Shown here piece by piece: positions 63,485-64,000 of a DNA stretch of 64,000 nucleotides. The notes under the pieces are model-generated. The model was not told where the DNA came from, did not search any database, and was given only the letters and a program-made list of their open reading frames with translations. The position numbers were made by a program, and so were the translations under genes. The first letter of the stretch is position 1. Each line of letters begins with the position of its first letter. Source of the stretch: Chitinophagaceae bacterium (GTDB lineage: Bacteria > Bacteroidota > Bacteroidia > Chitinophagales > Chitinophagaceae); contig JAHBTJ010000004.1 in the NCBI GenBank assembly GCA_019638595.1, positions 248,001 through 312,000 on the forward strand, in the 5' to 3' direction.

Positions 63485-63579
63485 AGATTAATTGGCCCAA
63501 TATTTTGGTAAAAGGATTTCAAAGAATTAATCAATCAAATTGATTAAGATAGATTCAGCTAAATTAAGATTTTGAAGCC

Positions 63580-63624
63580 CTACGGATCAGAAGGTTTCAG
63601 GTTTGAATCCTGACGGAGTCACAG
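63580..63624 (+). repeat. Right attachment-like repeat (displaced tRNA-Arg 3' fragment)
   Basis: 44 of 45 bases identical to 61281-61325. Only the 3' half of a tRNA is present, so it cannot be a functional tRNA. It marks the right edge of the 2.3-kb insert. Its sequence continues into a second, unrelated terminator hairpin. Confidence 0.85.
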
Positions 63625-63628
63625 AAAA

Positions 63629-63656
63629 AGTCTCAACATAAGTTGAGGCTTTTTTC
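63629..63656 (+). terminator. Terminator behind the right repeat
   Basis: A 9-bp stem (63629-63637 with 63642-63650, one G-T) with a 4-nt loop and TTTTTT. Before the insertion it would have been the natural terminator of the tRNA-Arg gene. The remaining 157 bp to the last gene (63657-63813) hold nothing I recognise. Confidence 0.65.
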
Positions 63657-63813
63657 TTGCAAATCATTGAAGTGTAATGTGAATTGGGTGTTTTACCTAT
63701 TCATTATCAATGATTTAAAGGCCTTTAATTTAAGAATGTTATCAATCCTTTATTTTGAACCTTTGTTTATCTGCTATCCTAATAAACATAGTTGTTGATG
63801 AAAACGGTCGGTA

Positions 63814-64000
63814 TTATTCACGTAACAATTGCATTGTATATGCCCTGCCATTAATAACAGCCTGCAGGATATATACACCCGCTGCAAATGGCGGAATATC
63901 ATCCAGCAGGATCGTTGCATTTCCGGAATGCTGAAGCTTACGATGATAAACAAGCCTGCCATCCCGTGTATATAAAGAAACGCTTTCGGCTTTGTCTGAC
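63814..64000 (-). CDS. C-terminal end of a T9SS-secreted protein (partial, runs off the window)
   Basis: The final 62 codons of a minus-strand gene whose stop is TAA at 63814-63816. Translation: AESVSLYTRDGRLVYHRKL, then QHSGNATILLDDIPPFAAGVY and ILQAVINGRAYTMQLLRE at the end. This is a type IX secretion sorting domain (GVYILQAVINGRAYTMQLL pattern), which targets the protein out of the cell and, by cleavage, to the surface. The upstream part is outside the window, so the enzyme or adhesin it belongs to is unknown. A different minus-strand frame (63774-63962) overlaps but lacks this pattern and is wrong. Confidence 0.85.
   Translation of the reverse strand, partial: SDKAESVSLYTRDGRLVYHRKLQHSGNATILLDDIPPFAAGVYILQAVINGRAYTMQLLRE

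Noticed and set aside
63580..63624. Second tRNA-Arg gene
   Set aside because: Only the 3' half of the tRNA is present; acceptor 5' strand, D arm and anticodon stem 5' strand are missing.
63774..63962. 62-codon minus-strand frame at the right edge
   Set aside because: The adjacent frame ending at 63814 gives a T9SS sorting domain that runs off the window, so this one is out of frame.

Overview
The window looks like chromosome from a Bacteroidota bacterium, most likely of the Chitinophagaceae type. The signs are: promoters of the Bacteroidetes kind (TTTG, about 20 bp, TAnnTTTG), no Shine-Dalgarno-like spacing before starts, a type IX secretion (T9SS) C-terminal sorting domain at the right edge, DUF6807/ThuA/Gfo-Idh-MocA sugar clusters, TonB-domain M56 sensors and a bacillithiol gene (bshC). 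Assignment below phylum rests on overall gene style and is an inference.

Layout. 1-11.2 kb: mixed housekeeping and envelope genes (DUF486 membrane protein, sialate O-acetylesterase, polysaccharide deacetylase lipoprotein, an atypical SDR, a 2-oxo-acid dehydrogenase E2, CinA, a Uma2 nuclease, PBP4-type DacB, DoxX). 11.3-18.3 kb: a 1011-residue TPR protein with an outer-membrane barrel protein directly behind it, then a probable HU-CCDC81 protein and two paralogous GYF_2/DUF4339 membrane proteins. 18.4-23.0 kb: a leftward operon of a secreted PIG-L deacetylase, two small membrane proteins (53 and 41 aa) and a sodium:solute symporter. 23.0-32.1 kb: carbonic anhydrase, YebC, a second Uma2, cysE-cysM, a Cu/Zn superoxide dismutase lipoprotein, sucC, an Rpn-type nuclease flanked by repeats, an esterase-like protein that has lost its catalytic Ser and His, and YajQ.

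33.2-41.9 kb is a sugar-acid catabolic locus: a LacI regulator, two tandem LacI-type operators, then DUF6807, ThuA, two exported Gfo/Idh/MocA oxidoreductases, an SDR and mannonate dehydratase UxuA. 42.2-47.0 kb holds bshC and an SDR / 3-hydroxyacyl-CoA-dehydrogenase-like / M19 dipeptidase cluster. 48.0-55.1 kb is a glucose and glycogen block (glgA-glgC, two divergent sugar MFS transporters, a ROK kinase). 55.2-58.2 kb is a BlaI/BlaR1-type pair in which the BlaR1-like protein carries a complete N-acetylmuramoyl-L-alanine amidase domain plus a TonB C-terminal domain. FtsE and a NagB-PIG-L fusion follow.

61.2-63.65 kb is the clearest accessory region. A tRNA-Arg(ACG) gene is followed 2.3 kb later by a 45-bp copy of its own 3' end (one mismatch), the signature of tRNA-targeted integration. 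Between the two copies lie a decayed GIY-YIG nuclease gene and a Fic-domain gene whose start codon is preceded by five ACTGTAAAA repeats; no integrase is present. The strongest leads are this Fic island with its repeat array, the M56-amidase-TonB fusion, and the symporter operon with its small membrane proteins.
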